A stretch of DNA of 64,000 nt, from the NCBI RefSeq assembly GCF_014779595.1, contig NZ_JACXZT010000019.1, forward strand, positions 1,929,341-1,993,340, given 5' to 3'. The position numbers were made by a program, and so were the translations under genes. This stretch comes from Halomonas sp. ML-15 (GTDB lineage Bacteria; Pseudomonadota; Gammaproteobacteria; Pseudomonadales; Halomonadaceae). The notes under the pieces are model-generated. The model was not told the origin of the DNA. It ran no database searches and saw only the letters and a list, made by a program, of their open reading frames with translations. Positions 1-7,576 of the stretch are shown here, piece by piece (the stretch's first letter is position 1; every line of letters begins with the position of its first letter).

Positions 1-971
1 TCCGGCCACAGCATGGTGATCGCCGGCATCACCGTCTGGGTGCGCTGGCCGGTAGCACGAAAGTCGTCGATCAGGGTGGCCTGATCGCTGTCGAGCAACA
101 GCCGATACCACAGTTGATTGTCGATCCACAGCCCGCTCAGCGTCGTGGCATGCGCCAGCCATGACTGGCCGCCGCGAATCGGCGCATCGAGCACACCGGA
201 CACGACGTCCAGCCCGGCCGCGGCCAGTCTCTCTTCCATCTCGGCCAGGGTCGGCAGCAGTACATGGGAGTAGCGATCATCCTCCACGGCGGCAACGCCG
301 TAGGACTCGACGAAGGCCAGGATCACGTCGCGCCCTTCCAGACCCGGCAGCGGCCGCGCGGGACTCGGCGACTCGGCGAGGCGCTCACTGAAGGCCTGAC
401 GGGCCTGATGGGTCACCACGACCTGCTCGGCCTGGTAGCGCCAGGTGTCCACCAGCGGCGTGCGCGCCGCGGATACCAGCCGGGTGCCGGCAATTTCCAG
501 AGCGCCCAGCAGCGTGGTGACCGCCAGTGCCACCAGCGTGATGCCGCGCGCCACGCCGCGCTGCGGCCGGGCCAGCAGGGCTGCCAACATGCGCAGCAGC
601 CCCCAGGCCACCGCAACGATCAGCAGCACGCCCAAGATCATGGCCACCACGGCGGCGAGATCGCCGAGATTGCCCTGCAGCAGGTGATAGATGGCGCGCA
701 GCAGCGGCAGATCGAGGTAGACGTTGAGCGAGCGCCCCAGCGCCATCTGGGCGGCGGCCTCGCCAAGCCCGGCCAGCACGCCCAACAGTACCACCAGCAC
801 CGCCACCCAGCGCAGGGCGAGACTCCAGGCGGCCAGCGGCAGCAACGCGAACAGCGCCGCCAGCCACCAGGCCTCCCAGGCCACCAGTCGCGGTGTGATC
901 TCGGTAAACCGCCACCACAGGGGAATCAGCACTAGGATGTTGAGTAGCAAACCGCTGATCAGCCAGCGCAT
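1..971 (-). CDS. Membrane-anchored sulfatase / alkaline-phosphatase-superfamily protein (3' end outside window)
   Basis: Reading leftwards from an ATG at 971 the frame stays open to the window edge (about 323 codons). The first 160 residues contain about five hydrophobic segments (starting MRWLISGLLLNILVLIP). Then comes a soluble domain whose first block, DVILAFVESYG near residue 215, resembles the metal-binding start of sulfatase-type enzymes such as LtaS, OpgB and EptA. Those enzymes transfer phosphoglycerol or phosphoethanolamine groups at the outer face of the membrane. The gene is divergent from opgG-opgH, so an OpgB-like role in decorating periplasmic glucans is attractive, but this is inference because the catalytic remainder is not in the window. 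The Thr/Ser nucleophile expected after this block cannot be verified; the local residues are ESYGVAAVEDD. Confidence 0.75.
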   Translation of the reverse strand, partial: MRWLISGLLLNILVLIPLWWRFTEITPRLVAWEAWWLAALFALLPLAAWSLALRWVAVLVVLLGVLAGLGEAAAQMALGRSLNVYLDLPLLRAIYHLLQGNLGDLAAVVAMILGVLLIVAVAWGLLRMLAALLARPQRGVARGITLVALAVTTLLGALEIAGTRLVSAARTPLVDTWRYQAEQVVVTHQARQAFSERLAESPSPARPLPGLEGRDVILAFVESYGVAAVEDDRYSHVLLPTLAEMEERLAAAGLDVVSGVLDAPIRGGQSWLAHATTLSGLWIDNQLWYRLLLDSDQATLIDDFRATGQRTQTVMPAITMLWP

Positions 972-1080
972 GGGCACAGATCCTTTTGAATGGTGGCGAC
1001 CCGCCAAAACATGTACTGTAATTGAAATATGTACAAGTTATGTCTCGCTTTATACTATCACTCTTCGCGAGGAAACGCCG
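972..1080. promoter_or_regulatory. Divergent promoter region between the sulfatase-like gene and opgG
   Basis: This 109-bp gap separates two divergent genes and is AT-rich compared with its surroundings from about 1009 to 1060. It contains TGTAC at 1012-1016 and TGTACA at 1030-1035, and a TATACT hexamer at 1051-1056 that could be a -10 element for opgG. TGTA at 1017-1020 and TACA at 1032-1035 form an inverted pair. A GAGGA ribosome-binding site lies at 1069-1073. A similar pair of TGTAC half-sites occurs at 12977-12992 in front of the other end of this gene island. Confidence 0.45.
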
Positions 1081-2643
1081 TTGACTCCCCTGACAAATAC
1101 GGGACGCACCGTGGCTCTGGGCTGCGCCTGCTGGTTACTCCTGCTGCCGCTGGTGAGCGCCGCCCAGAGTACCGAGGAGCACTTCGAGGCGGTGATCGAG
1201 CGCGCCGAAACGCTGGCTGGAGAGCCCCACGACAGTCGCCGCGGCGAGCTGCCCACCGCGCTCCGCGACCTGAACTATGACACTTACCGCCAGATCCGTT
1301 TCCGCGGTGATCGGGCGATCTGGCGCGACGCTGGTCTGTTCTCGGTGCAGTTGTTCCACAGCGGTTTTCTGTTCGAGACGCCGGTAACGCTCAATCTGAT
1401 CGAAGATGGTGAAGTCCGTCCCCTGGAGTTCTCCAGCGACTATTACTCCTACGACGGCGACGCCGAACGCCTGCTCGAGGCCGACCTCGACGGCGCCGGC
1501 CATGCCGGCTTCCGGCTTCACTACCCGCTCAACCGCGGCGACTACGACGATGAATTCCTGGTATTTCTCGGCGCCAGCTACTTCCGCCTGGTCGGCCGAG
1601 ACCAAGGCTACGGCCTCTCCACCCGCGGGCTGGCCATCGATACCGGCGGCTCCCAGGGGGAGGAGTTTCCCGCCTTTCGCGAGTTCTGGCTGGTCAAGCC
1701 AGACGATGATGCCAACGAGATGAGCGTGCTGGCGCTGCTCGACAGCCCTTCGCTGGCCGGCGCCTACCGCTTCGATATCCGCCCCGGCCGCGATGTGGAG
1801 GTCGAGGTCGACGCCCGCCTGTTCGCCCGCCGCGACGTTGACAAGCTTGGCGTGGCGCCGTTGACCAGCATGTTTGCCCATGGCGATACCAGCGCCTACC
1901 CCGCCGATGACTTTCGGCCACGCGTCCATGACTCCGAAGGCCTCACCATGCGCACCACCGCCGGCGAGTGGATCTGGCGGCCCTTGACCAATCCGCGTCG
2001 CTTGCGCTTCTCACGGCTGCTCGACGGCGAGCTCTCCGGCTTTGGTCTGGCCCAGCGTGAGCGCAATTTCGATGCCTACCTGGATATGGAAGCACGCTAC
2101 GATCGTCGTCCCAGCCAGTGGGTCGAGGCGCTGGGCGGCGACTGGGGCAGCGGCGGCGTCGAGCTGGTGGAGATCCCCACCGACACCGAAACCAACGACA
2201 ACATCGTTGCCTACTGGGTACCGGATGAGCCGCTCAATGCCGGCGAGTCGCGGCGTTTCCACTACCGCACCCATACCTTCGGCTCACAGCCAGAGGCTCA
2301 GCAGGTCGCCAGCGTGGTGCGCACTCGCACCGGCTGGGCCGCCATCCCCGGCCAGAGCAACCCGCCACCGCGCAGCCGCCGACAGTTCATGGTCGATTTT
2401 CATGGCGGAGAACTCGCCGGCCTCGACGCCAGCCAGCCGGTGGACGCCGAGCTCACCACCAGCGACGGCGAGATTCACCAGCTGCAGGTACAGCAGCTCC
2501 CCGATGGCGATACCTGGCGCGCCAGCTTCCGCGTGCAGCCCGAAGGGCGCAGCGCCGCCGACATGCGCCTCTATCTGAGCCTGCGCGGCCAGCGAATCAG
2601 CGAAACCTGGAGCTATGTCTGGTACCCCGATGAGCTACGCTGA
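1081..2643 (+). CDS. opgG: Glucan biosynthesis protein G, periplasmic
   Basis: OpgG (MdoG) acts in the periplasm in making osmoregulated periplasmic glucans, probably in branching the backbone made by OpgH. The 520-residue product matches the family length. It starts with a Sec signal peptide (hydrophobic stretch ALGCACWLLLLPLVSAAQ) followed by recognisable family sequence: LNYDTYRQIRFRGDRAIW, then LFHSGFLFETPV, a central YFRLVG block and a C-terminal immunoglobulin-like region. I chose the TTG at 1081 because GAGGA lies 7 bases upstream and the signal peptide follows directly; in-frame upstream starts would overlap the divergent gene. The last 14 bases overlap opgH, indicating translational coupling. 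Confidence in the family is high; the exact start is less certain. Confidence 0.93.
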   Translation: MTPLTNTGRTVALGCACWLLLLPLVSAAQSTEEHFEAVIERAETLAGEPHDSRRGELPTALRDLNYDTYRQIRFRGDRAIWRDAGLFSVQLFHSGFLFETPVTLNLIEDGEVRPLEFSSDYYSYDGDAERLLEADLDGAGHAGFRLHYPLNRGDYDDEFLVFLGASYFRLVGRDQGYGLSTRGLAIDTGGSQGEEFPAFREFWLVKPDDDANEMSVLALLDSPSLAGAYRFDIRPGRDVEVEVDARLFARRDVDKLGVAPLTSMFAHGDTSAYPADDFRPRVHDSEGLTMRTTAGEWIWRPLTNPRRLRFSRLLDGELSGFGLAQRERNFDAYLDMEARYDRRPSQWVEALGGDWGSGGVELVEIPTDTETNDNIVAYWVPDEPLNAGESRRFHYRTHTFGSQPEAQQVASVVRTRTGWAAIPGQSNPPPRSRRQFMVDFHGGELAGLDASQPVDAELTTSDGEIHQLQVQQLPDGDTWRASFRVQPEGRSAADMRLYLSLRGQRISETWSYVWYPDELR

Positions 2644-4552
2644 GCCCGCGCCCCGCCAGCCGCTGTTGTGGCTGCGCCGGTTGGGCCTCGCTGGCGTGGT
2701 GCTGGGCAGCACCGCGCTGGGCGTAGCGACCATGTTCCGTATCCTCCATGACGGCGGATTGAGCATGCTGCAGGTCGCGGTGCTGGGGCTGTTCACCGTC
2801 ACCTTCGGTTGGATCGCCCTGGCCTTCTGGACCGCTGTCATCGGATTTTTGCTTAGCCTGACCCGACGCGACCCGTTGAGCCTGGCACGCCAGACGCCAC
2901 CGGTCGTCGCGCCGCTGAGCTCGCGCACCGCGCTGGTCATGCCGATCTACAACGAATCTCCGGCCCGCGCCCTGGCCGGCCTGGAAGCCACCTGTCAGGA
3001 TCTGCTGGCCAGCGCCAATCACGCTCTTGACGACCATATCGAAGCCTTCATCCTCAGCGACACTCGTGACGACGCCATCGCCGGCGATGAGCGACGCCAT
3101 GTGGTGGCGCTACGTCAGCGCCTGGCCGGCCGGCTCGAGGTGCACTATCGTCGTCGCGCCGACAACACCGCGCGCAAGGCCGGTAACCTGGCCGAGTTCT
3201 GCCGCCGCTGGGGGCACCGCTACGACTACCTGATAGTACTCGACGCGGATAGCCTGATGGGCGGCAAGAGCCTGCTCGCGATGATCGGCGCCATGCAGCG
3301 CGAGCCCGACCTGGGTCTGCTGCAGACGGTCCCGATCCCGGTGCGGCAATCCACCCTGTTCGGGCGATTCACGCAGTTCGCCGCGGCCCTCTACAGCCCC
3401 ATGCTGGCCACCGGCCAGGCCTTCTGGCAGGGCGACTGCGCCAACTACTGGGGCCATAACGCCATCCTGCGCACCCGCGCCTTCATGGCTCACTGCGGGC
3501 TGCCGACGCTGCCAGGCCGCCCACCGCTGGGCGGCGATATCATGAGTCACGACTTCGTCGAAGCGGCGCTGCTGCGGCGCGGCGGCTGGCGGGTGAGGCT
3601 CGATGTGCGCCTCAACGACAGCTTCGAGGAGCTGCCCGGCAACCTGCTCGACTACGCCAAGCGCGACCGCCGCTGGACCCAGGGCAACCTGCAGCACCTG
3701 CGCCTGCTGGCGACTGCAGGCCTGCACCCCATCAGCCGCCTGCATTTCGCCATGGGGGCACTGGCCTATCTCTCCTCGCTGCTATGGGTGATGATGCTGG
3801 CGCTGAGCAGCGCCGCCGCCATGCTCGACGTCTTCAGCCGCGAGCGCTTCTTCGGCGACAGCTACCAGCTGTTTCCCGACTGGCCGCTGGATACCAGCGC
3901 CATGGTCATGCCGCTGCTGGCGCTGACCGCCGCCATGCTGCTGCTGCCCAAGCTGTTTGGTCTGCTGCTGGCACTCTGGCAGACTCCTGCGGCCTTCGGC
4001 GGGCGCTGGCGATTGAGCATCAGCGCGCTGCTGGAAATGCTCCACGCGATCCTGATCGCACCGCTGATGATGGCCTACCACAGCGTCTTCGTGCTGGGCA
4101 TTGTGCTCGGCCGCAGCGTCGGCTGGGATCCGCAGCTACGTGAGGGGCGCCCGGTGCCCTGGCGCCAGGCGTTTACCCACAGCCGTGCGGCCACCCTGCT
4201 CGGCGGCGGCTGGGCGCTGGCCATGTACCAGTTCACGCCGGCCTTCTTCTGGTGGCTGACGCCGGTATGGGCGGGGCTGATCGTCGCCCCGCTGCTGGTG
4301 AGGCTGTCGGGAAACCGTCGCCTTGGCGCCTGGCTGGCGAGGCTTGGACTGCTGGCGGTACCCAGCGAGGTATCTCCCGCCGCGGTGCTGACGCGCCTCG
4401 ACCAGGCGCTGCATCGCCCCACGCCGATGCTGGCCGATAGCGGCGCGGCCACTGCTCCGCCGGAACAACCGGGCGACATGCCGGCTCAAAGCCTTAGCCG
4501 GCGTCGCCGGCAACCCGCACGACAGCGTCCGCCCCTCAAGGAACCGCACTGA
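2630..4552 (+). CDS. opgH: Glucans biosynthesis glucosyltransferase H, inner membrane
   Basis: OpgH (MdoH) is the GT2-family inner-membrane glucosyltransferase that polymerises UDP-glucose into the periplasmic glucan backbone and exports it. The product has about 640 residues. Two N-terminal membrane segments are followed by a cytosolic glycosyltransferase domain containing ALVMPIYNE, the metal-binding LDADS near residue 205, GHNAILR, DIMSHDFVEAALLRR and the acceptor-site DRRWTQGNLQH (Q-x-x-R-W-like) block. Several C-terminal membrane helices and a basic tail follow. ATG at 2630 lies inside the end of opgG; an in-frame ATG at 2615 is the alternative. The stop overlaps the next gene (TGATG at 4550-4554). 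Confidence 0.95.
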   Translation: MSYAEPAPRQPLLWLRRLGLAGVVLGSTALGVATMFRILHDGGLSMLQVAVLGLFTVTFGWIALAFWTAVIGFLLSLTRRDPLSLARQTPPVVAPLSSRTALVMPIYNESPARALAGLEATCQDLLASANHALDDHIEAFILSDTRDDAIAGDERRHVVALRQRLAGRLEVHYRRRADNTARKAGNLAEFCRRWGHRYDYLIVLDADSLMGGKSLLAMIGAMQREPDLGLLQTVPIPVRQSTLFGRFTQFAAALYSPMLATGQAFWQGDCANYWGHNAILRTRAFMAHCGLPTLPGRPPLGGDIMSHDFVEAALLRRGGWRVRLDVRLNDSFEELPGNLLDYAKRDRRWTQGNLQHLRLLATAGLHPISRLHFAMGALAYLSSLLWVMMLALSSAAAMLDVFSRERFFGDSYQLFPDWPLDTSAMVMPLLALTAAMLLLPKLFGLLLALWQTPAAFGGRWRLSISALLEMLHAILIAPLMMAYHSVFVLGIVLGRSVGWDPQLREGRPVPWRQAFTHSRAATLLGGGWALAMYQFTPAFFWWLTPVWAGLIVAPLLVRLSGNRRLGAWLARLGLLAVPSEVSPAAVLTRLDQALHRPTPMLADSGAATAPPEQPGDMPAQSLSRRRRQPARQRPPLKEPH

Positions 4553-5361
4553 TGCCGCACACTCACGACTCCCCGCCATCACTGCAGGAGCGCGGCAAAT
4601 CCCTGCTCGGCGTCGCTCGCTCGCTGGTCGTCTATTGGCGCCCCGGTCGTCAGCGCGGCCTGCAGCGACTCTACGAAGAGTTCCTGGCCCCCGGTGATCT
4701 GGCCTTCGATATCGGCGCACACCTCGGCGACCGTACCGCCGCCTTCCAGGCGCTGGGCGCCGAGGTGGTGGCACTGGAACCACAACCGGCGCTGTTTCGT
4801 TGGCTGGTGCGACTGATGGGCGAGCGCAGCGGGCTAGTGCTGATGCCGCTGGCTGCAGGCCCCGAAGAGTGCGAGGCCGAGATTGCCATCAGCGCCGCCA
4901 ACCCCAGCGTCTCGACCCTGGCGCGCCGCTGGCGGGAGCGCATCGGGCGCGACAACCCCGGCTTTCGACAGGTACGCTGGGAGCGTCGGATCACCGTGAG
5001 GGTCACTACCCTGGACGTATTGATCCAGCGTTTCGGCGTGCCGCGCTTTATCAAGATCGACGTCGAGGGCTTCGAAGCCGAGGTGCTGAGCGGTCTTAGC
5101 AAGCCGGTGGAGGCGCTATCGGTGGAGTTCGTCGCCGGCGCGCTGGACGTCTCCCAGGCCTGCGTCACGCGCCTTGAAGCGCTGGGTGATTACCGCTTCA
5201 ATGCCATTCAGGGCGAGCGTCGCGAGTTTCTCTGGGATGAGTGGCGCAGCCCCGCCCAGGCTCACGACTGGCTGGCAGGCGGTGCCGACGGTCTCGCCTC
5301 AGGCGACCTCTATGCGCGCCTTCAGCCCAAGGCCACCCGAGACTTCGGAGAGATGTCATGA
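4552..5361 (+). CDS. FkbM-family SAM-dependent methyltransferase
   Basis: The 269-residue protein has the FkbM layout. A glycine-rich SAM-binding segment, LAFDIGAHLGDRTAAFQALG (near residue 50), is followed by the acidic strand VVALEPQPALF. The late signature IKIDVEGFEAEVLSGL lies near residue 165. FkbM proteins methylate hydroxyl or carboxyl groups of sugars, peptides or polyketides; many sit in polysaccharide loci. Start and stop overlap opgH upstream and the creatininase-family gene downstream, so it is translated from the opgGH transcript. The acceptor is unknown: it could be the periplasmic glucan or a product of the pterin-like island. No membrane segment or signal is seen. Confidence 0.85.
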   Translation: MPHTHDSPPSLQERGKSLLGVARSLVVYWRPGRQRGLQRLYEEFLAPGDLAFDIGAHLGDRTAAFQALGAEVVALEPQPALFRWLVRLMGERSGLVLMPLAAGPEECEAEIAISAANPSVSTLARRWRERIGRDNPGFRQVRWERRITVRVTTLDVLIQRFGVPRFIKIDVEGFEAEVLSGLSKPVEALSVEFVAGALDVSQACVTRLEALGDYRFNAIQGERREFLWDEWRSPAQAHDWLAGGADGLASGDLYARLQPKATRDFGEMS

Positions 5362-6164
5362 CCACCCTCTGCCACTGGGCCGACCTCAGCCACTGCCGGC
5401 TCGGCGCCCTCGCCGGCGAGGACCCGGTAGCGATTCTGGTCCTCGGTGCCATCGAGCAGCACGGTCACCACCTGCCCCTCTCCACCGATCTCGATATTGC
5501 TCTGGGCCTGCAGCAGGCAACGCTGGAGGCCCTGCAGCGCCGCCAGGCGAAGGTATGCACCCTCTGCCTGCCACCCCTCGCGGTGGGCGCCAGCGACGAA
5601 CACGCCAGCTATCCCGGCACCCTGAGCCTGCCCGCCCCGCTGGCCATCGCCACCCTCGAAGCCTACGGCGACAGCATCGCCCGAGCCGGCATTCGCCGCC
5701 TGCTGCTGCTCAATAGCCACGGCGGCAACAAGGCAGTGATGGATCTCGCTGCACTGACCCTGCGTCGCCGCCACGCCATGCTGGTGGTCAAGGCCACCTA
5801 TACCCGGCTGGCACCACCGCCCAGCGACTGGCTGCCTGCCCAGGAGCTGCGCCACGGCCTCCACGGTGGCGCCCTGGAAACCGCCATGATGCTGCACTTG
5901 GCGCCGCACAAGGTCGAGATGTCGCTGGCCGGGCACCCTCCATCGAGCGGGGAGTCCCTGGCGGCCGCCGGCAAGCGCCTGGGCCCCGAAGGCGAGGCCG
6001 CCTTCGCCTGGCTGGCCGAGGACCTGCACGCCGACGGCGTCGCCGGCAACGCCACCCTGGCCGACGCCGCACTCGGCGAGCGGCTGGTGGCGCACTACGC
6101 CGAGGGCCTGGCCGAGGTGGTGATCGAGACCCAGGCGCTATCGCTATCCGGCTGGGCTAAGTAG
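5358..6164 (+). CDS. Creatininase-family metal-dependent hydrolase
   Basis: The 268-residue protein carries the creatininase-family metal site: GAIEQHGHHLPLSTD (Glu, His and Asp ligands, near residue 35), NSHGGN near residue 115 and GGALETAMML near residue 175. Family members hydrolyse cyclic amides or formamides. They include creatininase, the mycofactocin peptidase MftE and archaeal ArfB, which deformylates a GTP-derived pyrimidine in riboflavin/F420 synthesis. ATG at 5358 overlaps the FkbM stop and has GGAGAG just upstream. It is the last gene of the opgGH transcript and is convergent with the GTP cyclohydrolase II homologue. An ArfB-like role on a GTP-derived intermediate is inference from that neighbourhood. 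Confidence 0.85.
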   Translation: MTTLCHWADLSHCRLGALAGEDPVAILVLGAIEQHGHHLPLSTDLDIALGLQQATLEALQRRQAKVCTLCLPPLAVGASDEHASYPGTLSLPAPLAIATLEAYGDSIARAGIRRLLLLNSHGGNKAVMDLAALTLRRRHAMLVVKATYTRLAPPPSDWLPAQELRHGLHGGALETAMMLHLAPHKVEMSLAGHPPSSGESLAAAGKRLGPEGEAAFAWLAEDLHADGVAGNATLADAALGERLVAHYAEGLAEVVIETQALSLSGWAK

Positions 6165-6422
6165 CACTAAGCCAGGGCTGACAAGACAACGGAGACCGGG
6201 GGAAGGCCGAAGAGGAGGTGTCGATGCCAGGGGTGAGGAGCACTGCTCCGAACGGGCTGGCCATGGATGGCCAGCACCGGTCCTGCAAACGGAGCAGGAT
6301 GCGAGAGTGCAGCAGGGCATCGGTAGCGCCCAGGGAGGGTTTACAGCGCCTCCTCGAAGGCCTTTCGACGGCCCCCCCCCGCCCTTGTCGCTATCTGCAA
6401 AAGGGCCGGGGAGTCAACGGGG
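6165..6422. repeat. Convergent intergenic region holding a dispersed palindromic repeat
   Basis: The gap between two convergent genes has no credible coding frame. It contains a perfect 8+2+8 palindrome at 6257-6274 (CTGGCCAT-GG-ATGGCCAG) and a 28-bp core at 6323-6350. The reverse complement of that core recurs at 14809-14837, where it is also next to a GCCAT..ATGGC palindrome. Flanking sequence is partly self-complementary (AGGCCGAAGAGGAGG near 6200 against CCTCCTCGAAGGCCT near 6350). A run of nine C lies at 6372-6380. It resembles a family of intergenic structured repeats rather than a gene, and may also serve as a terminator for both flanking genes. Confidence 0.6.
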
Positions 6423-7559
6423 CTACTTGCAGGCCGAGGAGCGTGATGTATCGGCGTGAAGCACATCATCCAGCAGATGGCCGGAACGTTCCGCCTTGGC
6501 GCTGAGGTAGCGACGGTTGTGATCGTTGAGCTGGCCATACAGCGCCTGACGCTCCACCACCTCGATGCCGCCCGCCTCCAGTGCCACAATCTTCTGCGGG
6601 TTATTGGTCAACATCTGGATACGCTGGATCTCGAGCGCGCCGAGCATATCCACCGCGGCGCGGTAGTGGCGCTCGTCGTCGCCAAAGCCCAGGACCTGAT
6701 CGGCGTCCACGGTATCCAGGCCACCATCCTGCAGGGTGTAGGCGCGCAGCTTGTTGGCCAGGCCGATGCCGCGCCCTTCCTGCGCCAGATAGAGCAGTAC
6801 CCCGCCGCCCAGCGACTCGATATCCGCCACCGCGTTGCGCAGCTGCTCGCCGCAGTCGCAGCGCAGGCTGCCGAACAGGTCACCGGTCAGACACGCCGAG
6901 TGCAGGCGCAGCGGTACCGCCGACGGCCAGTCACGGCGATGGCCGATGACCACCGCCACATGCTCACGCAGGCCGTCCGGCTCGCGAAACAGGATAAAGC
7001 GGCTCTCTGGCGCGTCGGCCAGCGGTATCCGCGCATCGCTGACTCGGGTCAGCATCCCCGCCGCACTGTCGAAGCAACCGATCGCCGCCTCGGCCTCGAC
7101 GCTCAGCCACTCCCCGCTATCGATACGCGCCTGTGCCACGTCACGCGCCTCTCCGCTCAGCTTGACGGTGAGCGCCGCGGGGATCAGCAGCGCACGGCGC
7201 ATCAGCGCCAGGGCACCGCGCTCGCCAGCATCGGCAGGTTGGGCCAGTGTCGCCACCCGCGGCTCGGGCTGAGAGCCGAACGCCAGGCGCTCGAGACGAG
7301 CCAGATCGAGCGGTCCGCAGCTGCTCAGCGGCAGTCGCAATGCCTCGGCCTGGTGGGCGTCAGCGCTGGCACCGAGTACCGCCAGGCGATGCCGGCTGAC
7401 CACCAGCGCAGCTTCCGGCTGCAGCTCCTCCAGCCGCGCTGCCTGCAGCCCCTCCAGCGGCTGAATCAGGGTCGCCGTGTCGGCGTCCTGCAGCACCACC
7501 GGCACCCCGCGGCGTAGATCGAAGATGGCGCGCTCGACGTGATGTCCTATGCGTGGCAT
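6423..7559 (-). CDS. GTP cyclohydrolase II homologue with an extra N-terminal domain
   Basis: Residues about 175-370 form a complete GTP cyclohydrolase II domain. The zinc cysteines are C223, C234 and C236 in CLTGDLFGSLRCDCG, followed by EGRGIGLANKLRAYTLQD with the catalytic tyrosine, and MLTNNPQK. The enzyme normally converts GTP to a diamino-ribosylamino-pyrimidinone phosphate, the first step of riboflavin synthesis. Residues 1-170 are an additional domain, weakly reminiscent of a degenerate RibB-type module, that ordinary 200-residue RibA lacks. ATG at 7559 has GGAGG upstream. The neighbours (RibD-reductase-like, PTPS-like, glycosyltransferase, methyltransferase) suggest a dedicated copy for a specialised GTP-derived metabolite, but a housekeeping RibA role cannot be excluded. 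Confidence 0.88.
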   Translation of the reverse strand: MPRIGHHVERAIFDLRRGVPVVLQDADTATLIQPLEGLQAARLEELQPEAALVVSRHRLAVLGASADAHQAEALRLPLSSCGPLDLARLERLAFGSQPEPRVATLAQPADAGERGALALMRRALLIPAALTVKLSGEARDVAQARIDSGEWLSVEAEAAIGCFDSAAGMLTRVSDARIPLADAPESRFILFREPDGLREHVAVVIGHRRDWPSAVPLRLHSACLTGDLFGSLRCDCGEQLRNAVADIESLGGGVLLYLAQEGRGIGLANKLRAYTLQDGGLDTVDADQVLGFGDDERHYRAAVDMLGALEIQRIQMLTNNPQKIVALEAGGIEVVERQALYGQLNDHNRRYLSAKAERSGHLLDDVLHADTSRSSACK

Positions 7560-7576
7560 ATAGCCTCCTTGTCGCC

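Noticed and set aside
724..1080. Upstream extension of the opgG frame to a TTG at 724
   Set aside because: It runs through the divergent sulfatase-like gene, lacks any resemblance to OpgG and would hide the signal peptide.
1135..1929. 264-residue frame antisense to opgG
   Set aside because: No family resemblance; opgG on the plus strand is certain.
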